The position numbers and the translations under genes are program-made. The notes below the pieces were generated by a model. That model searched no databases and was not told the DNA's origin. It saw only the letters and a list, made by a program, of their open reading frames with translations. Shown here in pieces: positions 1 to 10,745 of a stretch of DNA of 64,000 nt (within the stretch, counting starts at the first letter, position 1; each line of letters opens with the position of its first letter). The stretch is from Pleurotus djamor. Lineage: Eukaryota > Basidiomycota > Agaricomycetes > Agaricales > Pleurotaceae. The stretch is taken from NCBI GenBank assembly GCA_029747585.1, contig JAPEVF010000099.1:8811-72810 (forward strand), written 5' to 3'.

Positions 1-705
1 ATCGTCNNNGTCNNNGTCNTCGTAAGTATTCTGGGTTAGCAAGGGACTGGATTTCTTTGGAGAGCTGAAAGGCCGCAAGGGGCTTTGGAGGATTCGGAGG
101 TTCTCCCTGGGATCTGGACTGGGTCTTGGGGTAAAGACTTGTGCACTCTGTATCATTGACAAGCGTAGCGCTCTTCTCTTTCCATGAGGTGTTTCTGTGC
201 GATATCGAGTCAGTATATTCGCGACGGTCCGCAGATCAAGTCGTACTAGCTGGCGTGGCAAGGAGTGCTGCCCGCAGTTCCTTAGGAGGATATGCGAACT
301 TGAACAATTTGGTGTGTATTTGGATTTCGGTGTCNCTTGTAAGGGGGACAGTCCTTGGCTCGATGTGGGAAGATGTGTTGGAGTTGGGCATAACTTTACA
401 ACCATCAACGAATAAACCNGCGCCGCCCAAAACTACCAAGTAAGCCTCGACGGGAATTAGAAGCTATACAGACTGAATAGGAAGTTCNAAGCACGTACTT
501 TGCGTTCTCGAATGATTATTTTTCCATGGATAGGACTGACCTGCGAATAATACAATCTAATGCTACATGCTGAATCGCGACCAAAAGTGGTCTCTTCGTC
601 GTCCAGAGGGAAAGCCGTGAGAGGTTCGGAGGGGTTGTGGGTCTTCATGAGGTACACGGTACCATACTTGCCAATATCGCTGAATTTGCTACTATCCAAC
701 GTCAT
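1..705 (-). CDS. FHA-domain protein, 5' part (runs off the left edge)
   Basis: The start ATG at 705-703 opens a 69-codon exon (705-499). A 53-nt intron with GTACGT donor follows, then exon 2 (about 445-229) and exon 3 from 147 to the window edge, all joined in phase. Exons 1 and 2 together make a forkhead-associated domain: a TFGRD strand, C-S-I-R-L-Y-Y, an S-P-x-H turn, then L-V-V-L-G-G and G-L-F-V-D-G, ending near K-F-A-Y-P-P-K-E-L-R. FHA domains bind phosphothreonine peptides. The FHA is at the very N-terminus (about residues 20-110) and is followed by a Ser/Pro-rich stretch, an arrangement seen in Ki-67-like and other nuclear scaffold proteins. The rest lies outside the window, so the exact family is not decided. 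Ns near the edge hide a few residues. Confidence 0.75.
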
Positions 706-911
706 GTTGAGANTGTCGAGGCAGTTTGAAGAAATGTCGTGGTGGTCGTGAGCAAGTTGAACTCGAACATAGCCGGCCACATGCNTGNGAGGCGCGATCA
801 GTCACGTTATCGCGAGTTTCTCACCCCTNGTTGCGACCCTATTCTGGCAAACTCAGGGCAAACTCTAACTCTGCTTGGGTAGGACAGTTTGGGAGTAAGT
901 ACAGAATGCAA

Positions 912-3060
912 TCAACNTCCTATGACATCCTTCAGTTGAGTCTTTGGAATTGCGTTGGGGAGTGCTTTCCGAGNGAGTCGAGTCTTAGTCTTTTGCTCGT
1001 ACGCGAACCCAAACCCAATGAGATCAAACTCGGAGAAGGCAGTTCCCAGAAACGACAAGCCAAAAGGAACGCCTGGCGCGGGGTAGAAAGTAGTGGGACC
1101 TGCAGATCCTATCGTCACATTGTCCCCGTAGAATCCAAGCGGCACTGTCAGGCGATGGATTAGGTAAGACTCATTTGCGCAACTTGAAGAGAAACAGCTA
1201 CNNNCNTGTGACGATTGGATACCCAGCAATGGCTAGAGATGATAGCAGATGTTAATGATAGTGCAGANAATTATGTATGANTCATGACCCTTCACCTGCA
1301 GGGGTCGTCGTGAAACCGGTTGAGGGAAGAACCAGAGCATCTAGGCGATGAGCCTTCAGCGTAGNGTCGATACCCCGAGTTCTGCCAAGTTCCAAGTTGA
1401 ATGNCAATGCATCGAAGAATGTCGCATCGAATCCGTTGGTAGCTTCAGACTGTGTCAGTCTGATNGTGTAAGNTTATAATTGAGGTCTAGGGTTAGTCAA
1501 AGGGGAACGTACTCTGACTGATCTTCGAGCTGTGGGGGCTCCTCGAGCTCGGGATTCTCATCATTGAACTTGATNAGATCCGCAAGGCTTCGAACACCAG
1601 ACGGATTCTTCANAAGTGATTCGTACCAAGCATTGAGTTGAATCTATCCAAGGAGTGAGTTCAAGAACTGCTTTGCTTGTNATGNCANACACACCTTGAA
1701 GTCAACATCGAGGACGATGGTTTCGTTGTTAGAGACAGCAATTTCATCGGCTGATGGAAGGTCAGCGGGATCCACGACAGTGGCTCCAAGCTTGCGTATC
1801 ACGTCTAGTGCCTTCTCAAATTCAAGGTTTACTGAGGGGTCCGTGCCAGTGATGTTGTCATCCGTAAAAACCCTACGAGGCACACCAATGCGTTTCCCTC
1901 TAAAGGCGTTCTTATCCAATGCTTTCGTATAGTCCGGAAGGTGAGAGGGTTGTGACAGAGTGAAGTTGTCGTTGGTGTCTTTTCCGGCNATTANCGACAA
2001 AACTATTGCAGCATCGGTCATCGAGCGAGTCATTGGACCAACGGTATCTTGATGAGCAGATATTGGAATCACTACGAAAGCATCATGATATGTGCGTAAG
2101 ATTTTTTGTCCCATTCATATGCAAGGGTGACTGACCTCCCGCACGGGATGTAAGTCCTACGGTGGGCTTAATCCCCGCCAAGTTGTTATTGCTCGAGGGA
2201 CACACGATACTCCCATCCGTCTCTGTACCAAGGGTAACCGCGGCGAGTCCAATTGATGCAGCGACGCCGGAACCTGAGGACGAGCCACAGGGATCTGCAT
2301 CTTTAAAGTATGCGTTCGTGCACTGTCCTCCGCGGCCTGACCAACCAGAGGGGAGGTTTCCTCGGAAGTGTGCCCACTCAGACATATTGGCTTTGCCTGC
2401 AANCATTCCATGANCGTGAATTTGGAGGAAGAACTTTCATAAGTACCTAGGATTATAGCTCCAGCCTTTCGCAAACGCTTCACGACGCCGGCATCACCAG
2501 GTACTATCGATTTNAGCAAGCTAAACGAGCCTGCTGTGGTGTTCATTCCTGACAAAATCGCGAGCATCAATCTATCATACATCAGGAGTCGGCATACCAG
2601 GAGTCAGGAGCTCACCTTCAGAAGCAACGGTCGCGATGTTGTCCTTCAACAGGATCGGAATCCCATGAAGTGCGCTCCTAGGACCTCTGAGTCGGCGCTC
2701 CCTATCGAGGGCCGCTGCTTGCTTCAGCGCAGACGGATTCAGCTCGAGAACGGCTNTGAGCGTAGGTCCTTGTTCATTGACTTCTTCGATACGGGCGAAG
2801 TACGCCTGTCGACAGAGTTAAAGGAAGATCGTTNCATGTAATGCTNCGGAGAAGCATACCTTGACCAAGTCGACGCTGCTGAAATGTCCNGCCCTCAATC
2901 CCGCCTGGAGNTCAGGGACCGAAGCTTCATATAGATCGGGTAGCTTCGGTGAAGCCTGAGTACGAGAGAAAACATTGAACGGAAGCGTAAAGCTAGCAGG
3001 AATGCAAAGACATTGCACAGCGGAAACGGCCAGAATNAACAGTAGACCCAGAGATAGCAT
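912..3060 (-). CDS. Secreted amidase-signature enzyme, copy 1 (nine exons)
   Basis: Amidase-signature hydrolase, which cleaves amide bonds with a Ser-cisSer-Lys triad. The model has nine exons from ATG 3060 to TGA 912 (3060-2860, 2805-2616, 2548-2447, 2396-2136, 2071-1695, 1643-1513, 1459-1296, 1232-1206, 1144-912), all in phase. Residues 1-20 form a hydrophobic signal peptide. The triad Lys lies in I-L-L-K-D-N; the nucleophile region is C-G-S-S-S-G-S and the cis-Ser region is T-E-T-D-G-S-I. The C-terminal block P-G-V-P-F-G-L-S-F-x-G closes the fold. It shares exon borders with the copies at 12.98 and 15.24 kb and is their paralogue, separated from them by two unrelated genes and inverted. 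Scattered Ns cost a few residues but do not break the frame. The substrate is unknown. Confidence 0.88.
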
Positions 3061-3300
3061 GATCCCAAGAACACTACGCGAGTCAGTCCACCAGGGAAAT
3101 CGCCTCTTATATCTTTGGGAAATACGGCATGGGCATCTCTCCACTGGTTGGCACATGCCCTAAGCTGCGTGCTGTATTGGTAGGGCGTGGTCCCCTTCGT
3201 GAGGATAACGAGAGGTTGAAAGGGGACTANGATGCCCACGGCGTCGAGTACCGCGTGAGGACATGGGAAGAAGTAAACGAGGTCCAGAAATAGCTAGGAT

Positions 3301-3657
3301 GGGCGNNTTGCGTACGTTGAGTCACAACTTGAATCTTCCNGTGGTACCACTAAATGGATTCACGCTTGCGAGGAAACCAGGNAAATGCAATTAGAAAGCA
3401 TAGCAATAACGACAGGGTGGGTATGATACATATATAATCCAAGAAAATGGATGCGATGGTACTGGTATCGATGAGTGNCAAATGAACAAAATGCATGCAT
3501 ATGTGGGGTAAGAGTTCCAGATGAGATGATGACAGTGNANGATGGNTGAAGACGATAATAATGAAAAATGATAAAAAACGAATCTAGAGAGAAAAGATGA
3601 AANANTGAAGTCCGGCAAGANTGCCCCAGGNGGCGTTCAGAGCGATGAGNANNNTCT
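3301..3657. other. Intergenic stretch, no supported gene
   Basis: AT-richer DNA between the upstream region of amidase copy 1 and the stop of the membrane protein on the same strand. No open frame with splice support was found; it probably holds the 3' UTR of the membrane-protein gene and the promoter of the amidase. Confidence 0.5.
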
Positions 3658-6600
3658 TCATCGTCTACCNACCAACAAAGCGTCCATCTCACCACTTCCA
3701 CTGATCAAGACAGCGAACCATCCGAACATGGACATCAAGAACCGGACGAGCCAAGCAGGGTCCGCCCCAATACCAACNCCAGGNCNCAANTGCATTGCCA
3801 ANGCNATGTCGATGGCCGAACGTGTACGAGGCTTGTTCTGNACACGATTGACTTGCGTGGAGGTNGANGGAGCAGTAGNGANGTNCGACGACGTTGACTG
3901 CGAAGCCTCAGGNNCGCCCNCATNGGATGCCTTGGNTGTCGACCGTTGNCGTAANGTAGATGGCTCAGAGTCAAANGANCCAGGCANAGATCGTGAAAGC
4001 TTGATCGGCTCTNGAGGTGTTACCACGNTGCTAGACTCANTGCTCTTCGGAGACTCAACCACAGCNGAGACNTCAGNAGNGGGAGNACTTTNCGAAGGCN
4101 ACTCNGTNACANGGCGNGACTCNTGTTCACNAGTTTTGACAACTTCATCCTTNNCNGGNGCAAGCACCTTNGNTTGGANNTCNGTGGGGGAAACANTGCT
4201 CGGGCTNACACTCGATANNCCAAGGGGAGGTGCGTCAGCAGCCCTGATGGACCATGCCGGACGCCTATCNTCCTTGCCTTGCTCNACNGGCGTAAGCTCC
4301 TTGGCAGCATCGACAAAGATTTTGTCGACCTTGGGNAGCTCANCACGAGANCGTCTCATCGGTGAGACNGAAGGAGGNGGNGAACTAGGGGGNGTAGGTG
4401 TCTGCAATGGTGTGGGTAAACGCGACGGAGGACTCGATTTGTNTTCAGGNATACGNAGAGCNATNTCCTTCGCAGAAGGCCTGCTGGGTGTAGGAGCGGA
4501 NATNACCAATGCAGGGAGNAAGNCTNGGGTGCTCCTGGTCCAAGGGCGNCTCTACAAGAGACGCAGAAGTTGACATTGCTTGNAGCAACTGCCTNTGGAA
4601 TAGTCCANCTGGAGANGCTGGNNCNGGAACATCTTCAGGAAGCGGAAGCAGATCAGGATCGGGATGTTCCTGATCGACATCCTCCGACGNGGTNGTGACT
4701 TCATCCTGGAAGCCTTGAGGATCTTCGCGAGCTGCTTCGAGCAGATCGTCTTGTACTCTAGATTCATCATTAAGATCGTGTCGTTCATAATCATCATCAN
4801 GGTCGTTANGACGCGCGGAGGGAGTCGCGTCGCTCTGGAAAACCAACCTCTCATCGAGAGCCTGNNNNGGNGTCNCANGNACATCGTCCNCNGCNNGAAC
4901 NATANNGTCCACAGGTTGGACCTTCAACACANTGCCATCNTCNACCTCATCCTCTGGCTTCGNNAACTCAGCTTCAGCGGCCTCNTCNNCTGGTCGCGAA
5001 ACTTCGNGNTCCGCCTCCTTCTCGGCACTTTGCTCCTCGCTAGGTCTGGNGAAAGAGTCCTCTTGCTTCAACTCTTCTTCNAAGCTGATCAACTCGACCT
5101 GGNCCANTTCCANGTCCTTGAGCTCNCNAACCTCCGCTGTGTACGNGGGNGGCGGNGGNGTNACNGTCTCGGGAGAACCCCAAACATCNGNATGATCATG
5201 CCATTCAGTCTCATGTTCCATCAAATCCGCGTCGAAGGAGATCTCTGGACTCCAGCCTTCCTCTAAGGGTTGAGGTGCATCCTCCTTCTTCACTCCACTC
5301 TCCAAATCCCCGGCGAATACAAATTCATCCCGCATTGGCGTCGTATCGGGTGTAGAGTGCACTGAATGAGGGATGAAAAGATCGACTGAAGGTGATGCAG
5401 GCGATGAAGATGACGAGGACGAGCCAGCCGAGAGGGAAGAGTTTACCGAATCAACGACAGTACCCAAAGGCAATGGTTCATGTATGACAATGTCAGCTGG
5501 TCGAGCAGCAGGACTTCTTCCGCCATTCGAAGAGGAATTCGAAAGAGAGAGCGAGATAGCACCAGGAGTCGCAGGCGAAGGNCGGAAGGGAGGATCAACN
5601 AANTCGACTTCACTTCGAGGACCAGGCTCGACTTNATCGANTNTCTCCTTCGGAAGTTCAACAACCAATGGGACAGGCGTTGGGTCCGAAGTCGTGTCCT
5701 TGACAAGTCCAATATCCTGTGTCACCACATTGATCAAGGGGACCTCATTTCTAACCGTGAAAACGTCCGAGGTTTCNTACGCCACGTCCACGAGAGCGAT
5801 CATGGATGTGTTGGGAGTAATATCGGGAGTGGTCAGGTCAATGAGATCGCTCCCCGTTGATTTACTCCGGCTTAGACTGAGATGAGGTGGCGGTGAGAAT
5901 GTCAACATTCTTGGAGTAAAGCTCAACGATTTCGGCAAAGGGGATGGAGAGGTGGCACGATCTAATGAATATGGAGCATCGGCATCAAGCTGCGGTTCAG
6001 AAACCTCGTGCCCGAGCTTCGTCCGAGTTCGCGGCAACGGGGGTGAGGATTTGCTGCGTTGAGGGTACGTCGCGAACCTCGNATTGATACTGAAGGTAGG
6101 CGTAGACCTAGATTTTGAGAAGGAAGGACGAGGAGACCCCAAACGTGACGGCCTGATGGGGGAACTTGGAAGTAAGGGCGGCGAGAGGGGGGCCTTAGGT
6201 AAAGCAACATGCTGAGCAGAGGGCGATGCATAGGGAGATACCGGGACGTGGTCATTAATATCATAAGGGCGTGATGGACGCATGGGAGAGGGATGTTCAT
6301 ACAACCGAGGTGGGGGAGATGACGGAGGCGTAAACGGCGAAGGAGGAGGTAGCGGAGTCATCGTCGAAATAGGAATTAGCGGGATGGACTGTGCAGCGGC
6401 NGGCTTCACTATCTCTTCAGCGGCGATATCGTGACTGGTATCAGAGCGACTGTCATCCAGGACAGCAGGCAGCGGCGGGCGATCCTCTCGTAGACCGGGC
6501 TCAGCAACGGTTGGAAGCAGCTCCACTTCAGAGCCCTCTAACTCCAGGGCACCCATGCGAGTGCTTGCTCGCCCAAAGACAAGACGTCGTCCAGCGACAC

Positions 6601-6883
6601 GGATCTTACACCGACGACGAAGGAGGGCGATGAAGTAGAGTGCGACGAAGGAGATGCCTGAGTATGCGACGAGTGGCGAGACCGTGACCACTGTTGCCTC
6701 TGTAATTGGCGAAGCAGCATCTTCCGGCTGCGAAGTCTGAGGCAGAACTGCTCGCCTGTGAAGCGGTACTCTTGGATTCGAAATAAGCAGCGGCTACAAT
6801 GCACATNAGAGAAAAGCGACTTACCTTGCGAGGACCAGGAAGGCGGAGAGGAGGAGGACGATGGCGGAGGTGAAGCACCTCAT
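3658..6883 (-). CDS. Long Ser/Pro-rich protein with signal peptide and one membrane segment
   Basis: Exon 1 (6883-6825) encodes M-R-C-F-T-S-A-I-V and a run of Leu/Val, a clear signal peptide, and ends at a GTAAGT donor. Two acceptors keep the frame (near 6776 and 6762). The next exon carries a membrane helix (V-S-P-L-V-A-Y-S-G-I-S-F then V-A-L-Y-F-I-A-L-L) followed by R-R-R, predicting type I topology with a large cytoplasmic tail. The remaining roughly 900 residues are low complexity, rich in Ser, Pro, Asp and Glu, with a hydrophobic stretch just before the TGA at 3658. The open frame changes near 4510-4530, where removing one N restores a single frame, so I read it as one gene with an assembly error; a small intron is the alternative. 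Function not recognised. Confidence 0.6.
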
Positions 6884-7272
6884 TCTGGTTGAGGAAAGAA
6901 GGGTGAGCCCGCCAGCACGGACCACAATTATCAGCCCACCTCGGCCACTTGAACTCCTCGAGGAGAACACGCTGCGTCAAANCATGTGACCATGCCTTTA
7001 NGTCNTGGTTTAGGCGCTCTCNCCTGTCCGCATTCGCTTCAGGGGTCNNGNAGNNANTNTNACATTNTNCTCCGCAAGGGCCNCCGTTCAAAGACCGTCT
7101 TGCGACATCGCATCATCTAGCCTTTGGNCATCCGAGCACTTCNNCTTCGANGAGCTGATAGACGACAAGATGCTGTAGACACTCTATNANGACCTGTCAA
7201 GGGTATGGATCGTGTATCACTGGAATGCCTTGGCTACTGGCTATCAGGGCGACTTCNCATCTACCGACCCAG

Positions 7273-7280
7273 TATAAATA
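7273..7280 (+). promoter_or_regulatory. TATA box of the histidine-phosphatase-like gene
   Basis: A perfect TATAAATA lies 185 bp upstream of the ATG at 7465 and is followed by a pyrimidine-rich leader, typical of a fungal core promoter. The rest of 6884-7464 shows no gene and is probably shared with the divergent membrane-protein gene. Confidence 0.5.
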
Positions 7281-7464
7281 CGGTCTCTGTTTGCTCTAAT
7301 CNACATCAGAGCCTGAGCTTCACTTCCTTCTGTCTTCTCCTTTTCTCTCNCAGTCTACCTCACACTCGTTGACCCACGACATTCCTTACATTCATTTTCT
7401 GATACTCATCCAAACCACCTCCACCAACTCCATAACCCTCTGATTTCCTACCAGTAAAGTCACA

Positions 7465-8564
7465 ATGGTCAAGATTAGCACTCGTCGCTTCCTTCAATTT
7501 GCGCCATTCGTCGCTCTCCTCTCCCTCGTTGCCCTCCTCCCAGCCGCACGTGCAGCTGCGAAAGATGTCTACCTCATCCGCAACGCCGAAGAGCCTTCTC
7601 TCGGTTTAGAAGGACTCACCCCCATTGGCAAGCAGCGTGCTGAGCAGTGTCTCCCAGAGCTATTCAGTGGTGCTGGCTATGACATTGGCTTGGTCATCGC
7701 ATGCACGCCCGAAACGAACACCTCCGATTGCCACACTGCGGTGGCCACTGCCCAGCCGATCGCAACTGCCCTCGGACTCACGCTCAACACTCAATGGTAT
7801 GTTGAAATGTTTACATCGTAGCTCTCAGTGCTGACTCTCTTCGAAGCTCGACCATCGAAGCCAACATCTCCTTGCCTACCTGTGTACCAGATCTCATCAC
7901 CAATTTCCACAAAACCAAGCCTTCCAAAGGCGTCCTCGTTGTCTGGGTATGCATCTTTTCAAAAGGAGCCCACTAAATACTAAGGAGTATACTATAGGAT
8001 GTTGAACACATTGAAGATCTCCTTGACGAATTCGACCTTGAGAACGATGAACCTGACTACCCTACCGAATGGCAAGTCACTTCTCCTCCTATCTCTCCTG
8101 AACTCTCCTGAACTCCTTATGCTAGGCCCGATATAATCTACACCCTCCGCAACGGCTACTTCATCGGACAATCCTCCCAAGAATGCGCAGGCATCGATGG
8201 TTCATCTGACGGAGCTGCCCTCGCTCGTACCGCCGGTGCTACCACATCGTCCTTCGGTTCAGCCAGCAGGACAGCCGGAGAGCCCCTATCAGATGGTGAA
8301 CCCGCCGATGAACCCACCGTCACCGACAGCGAAGTCCCAACGAGTTCCAGCGACGTTCCCGAGCCCGTTACCACTTTCGCCCTCGCAGACCTCACTGCTA
8401 CAGTGACAACCGGAGAGACCACATCCACCCCCGTTGCTGAGCCTGAGCCCACTCCGACTACCACTGAAGGTGTCGTCGCGAAGCGTGACTTGAAGATGAT
8501 GAAGAAGAGGCACATGAAGAAGCGTCTCGCCTTCACCGATGAGGTCAACGACGTTGCCATGTAA
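7465..8564 (+). CDS. Histidine-phosphatase (phosphoglycerate-mutase-like) family protein with His-to-Asn change
   Basis: Four exons (7465-7796, 7847-7946, 7998-8071, 8126-8564) give 314 residues. Residues 1-30 form a signal peptide ending A-R-A-A-A. The start of the mature protein, K-D-V-Y-L-I-R-N-A-E-E-P, matches the RHG/RHAE phosphohistidine motif of the histidine phosphatase superfamily, except that the catalytic His is Asn (codon AAC). G-L-T-P-I-G-K-Q-R-A, the A-T-A-L-G-L block and a central V-L-V-V-W-D strand fit the fungal secreted branch. The C-terminal 120 residues are Ser/Thr/Pro/Glu-rich. Intron 3 has a GC donor (GCAAGT at 8072) and is required for phase. With Asn in place of the nucleophile the protein is probably not a normal phosphatase; a pseudoenzyme role is inference. 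Confidence 0.8.
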
Positions 8565-8932
8565 AGACAACAAGTTCCCAAGACTCCGAGGTCGGGGGCT
8601 TGATGCTCTTGGCGCGAATTGATACCCATCGCTGTTTTGTGTTTCCTCTTCTTTGTATACCCCAGATCGCCGTGATTATCATCTCTACTAGTCTCAAGCC
8701 GCCGCCTGGCTCTATCTCTGCTGTACTCGATTTGCGTTCTTGTAATTGGTTTTTGTCCCTTTCTATTGATAATAATACCCAGGGGATTTGTGTGTACATG
8801 ACGGTGTCATTGAGTGGTCGTAAGTGTGACATTATATCGACGTTGAATAAATAAGGTCCGGTGGGTATTGAAAGCAGTCCGTACAACATAGCATATCCAA
8901 GAAAGCAGCAGAAGGAGATCAATGCATTAAGC

Positions 8933-10001
8933 TCAAGACTCAGAGCGCCTACCGAAATGCATCAAACCCGCAATGAGTTGTTTGAGGGAAAGCGACGGCG
9001 GCGATGGTACGGTGGTGGGGATATCGCGTGCACGAGCATCATGGCTAGGAACTGAGATAGCAAAGTTAGCATCAGATAGCGGTAATAGAGGGAGAATATT
9101 GAGGTTACGTACAGAAAAGGACGGGCGCGACGATGCGCGGGTCGAAATACAGCGCCAACGAGGCAGCGACCATGAATTGCGAGGACAATCTCCCCGCGTC
9201 GCCCATCGGTGCCACGGTGAAGTTGACGAGCACACCTTGCACGATGAGTTTCACCTCAGAGCCGGCGCTGAAGGGTCGGTTATAGCCGAGCGCGTGTAAC
9301 GTTTCGGGAGGAACTACAGAATGGAGACTTCCTGTGTCAAGGATGAAATTCGTCACGACGGCGGGATGCTCTGATGCGAATGGTAAGATGGGTTGTGGTG
9401 TCGCCGTGGGCTTCGAGGGGGCTCGAGGGACTTGGACGACAAACTTCCAGGCCATGAGTCCTGTGAGAGGACCATGAGCGATGCGCAAGCCGGCGCATGG
9501 CAATGAAGTGAGTTCGGTCGTATGAGGAATCATGTCTGCACCAAGAGCAGCGTTAAGGTCTATTCTTGAGGGGGCATCTAGTGGATTGGGACGTGGTCAG
9601 AGGCGAAAATAGCCCGTCCATTTGTATCAGGGCTCACCTGACGGCGATGAATCTGGTAGCGCTGTAGTGCTCTTGAATTTATGCTGTGTGACCGAGTTAC
9701 TACGAGACAATGCTACGCTGGGAGCATATGTATTCGACGATGTCGACGTGCGTATGCTCGACGTTTTGGTCAGCACTGAATTTGCATTCTGAAGGGTGAC
9801 ATCGTCGTCGTCAGGGAAGCCAGTCGTAGTTGGCGAGGAGGAAGGGGCAGAATCATCGGCAGGGCTTGGGAGAACGGCGTCAGCAGAGTGAGATCGCGAA
9901 GGCACACTTCTAACTGGGTGCAGTGGCTTGGGAGTGGAGATGCTGAGACGAGCAGCCATGATGAGGTCGAGGTAAGAGTTTGAGCTGAATGAGGTCACCA
10001 T
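8933..10001 (-). CDS. Aspartic-protease-like (retropepsin-type DTGS) protein
   Basis: Three exons: 10001 to about 9637, about 9535 to 9106, and about 8995 to 8933, joined at GTGAGC and GTACGT donors in phase, giving about 300 residues. The N-terminal 125 residues are Ser/Thr-rich and disordered. The second exon has N-F-I-L-D-T-G-S followed by S-V-V-P-P-E-T-L and later A-P-M-G-D-A-G, the layout of a single-lobe aspartic protease flap and active site. Only one DTG is present, so activity would need a dimer as in retropepsins. No polymerase or integrase is nearby, so I take it as a host gene rather than part of an element. A CATAAATAG box sits about 50 bp upstream of the ATG. Start and last exon are less certain than the middle. 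Confidence 0.6.
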
Positions 10002-10059
10002 GTTGCATTCATTATAACTATTGACCGTGGGAAAGTCTAAAATCTGAGGCTATTTATGG

Positions 10060-10745
10060 CCGGCGCGTGAACTTGGCGTGAACTGCTTTGCTTCGCCTCG
10101 TCGTTCCTCCCTGAGTATTTATGCATCCCAGCCACCACCTATACATTTGATAGCATACTGTCCGAGTCTCATGTGTTCGTCGGAAAGGATCCAGCTTTGC
10201 CCTGTGAGGTAGACGCAAGTCCCGTTGGCACTCTGGAGATGCGGCAGACGCGTTTCATGGAATCTATCCGCCAATTTCGCGCTACAAACGTCACGCTAGG
10301 GTACTCCCAGGTCATCCACATATGTGAGTAGCTTTTTAACACCGAAACTCTGTGTTAACAACGTTGTTGGCATCAAGATCAAGCCCCAGGACGATGGATC
10401 TGAGCTGGGACTTACGACCTTGATTCTCATGAATTATTTCCTTGTTTCCTGGGCTGTTTTCCGACTTTATTCCTTTGCCTCTCGCGCTCCTTCATCGTCT
10501 TTGGCAAGGCTATCTGGGGTGTTTTTCTCTGCGAAGAGAGCAGCTCACCTGCCGTCAGTTCCTCGTGCCGCGCGTGGGACGATGGAGTGCGATCGTGGCA
10601 ATCAATTACTACCAGAACCGCTCCGAGTCTCGAGGCTTACTGGGCGATAACCAACTCTCACCCACACCCACGGCACAGGAGGGAGGGCAAGCTGCATAAA
10701 TATGAGCACCATACGTCGCGAACAAGTCCCTCGTCCATCTGCACC
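10060..10745. other. Divergent promoter region with an open frame lacking ATG
   Basis: Lies between the minus-strand protease-like gene and the plus-strand amidase copy 2. A TATA-like CATAAATA near 10697 suits the amidase. A plus-strand frame without ATG stays open from about 10090 to 10335 and reads like protein in places, but it has no start, no recognisable domain and no clear splice partner. It could be a decayed exon or chance. Confidence 0.3.
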
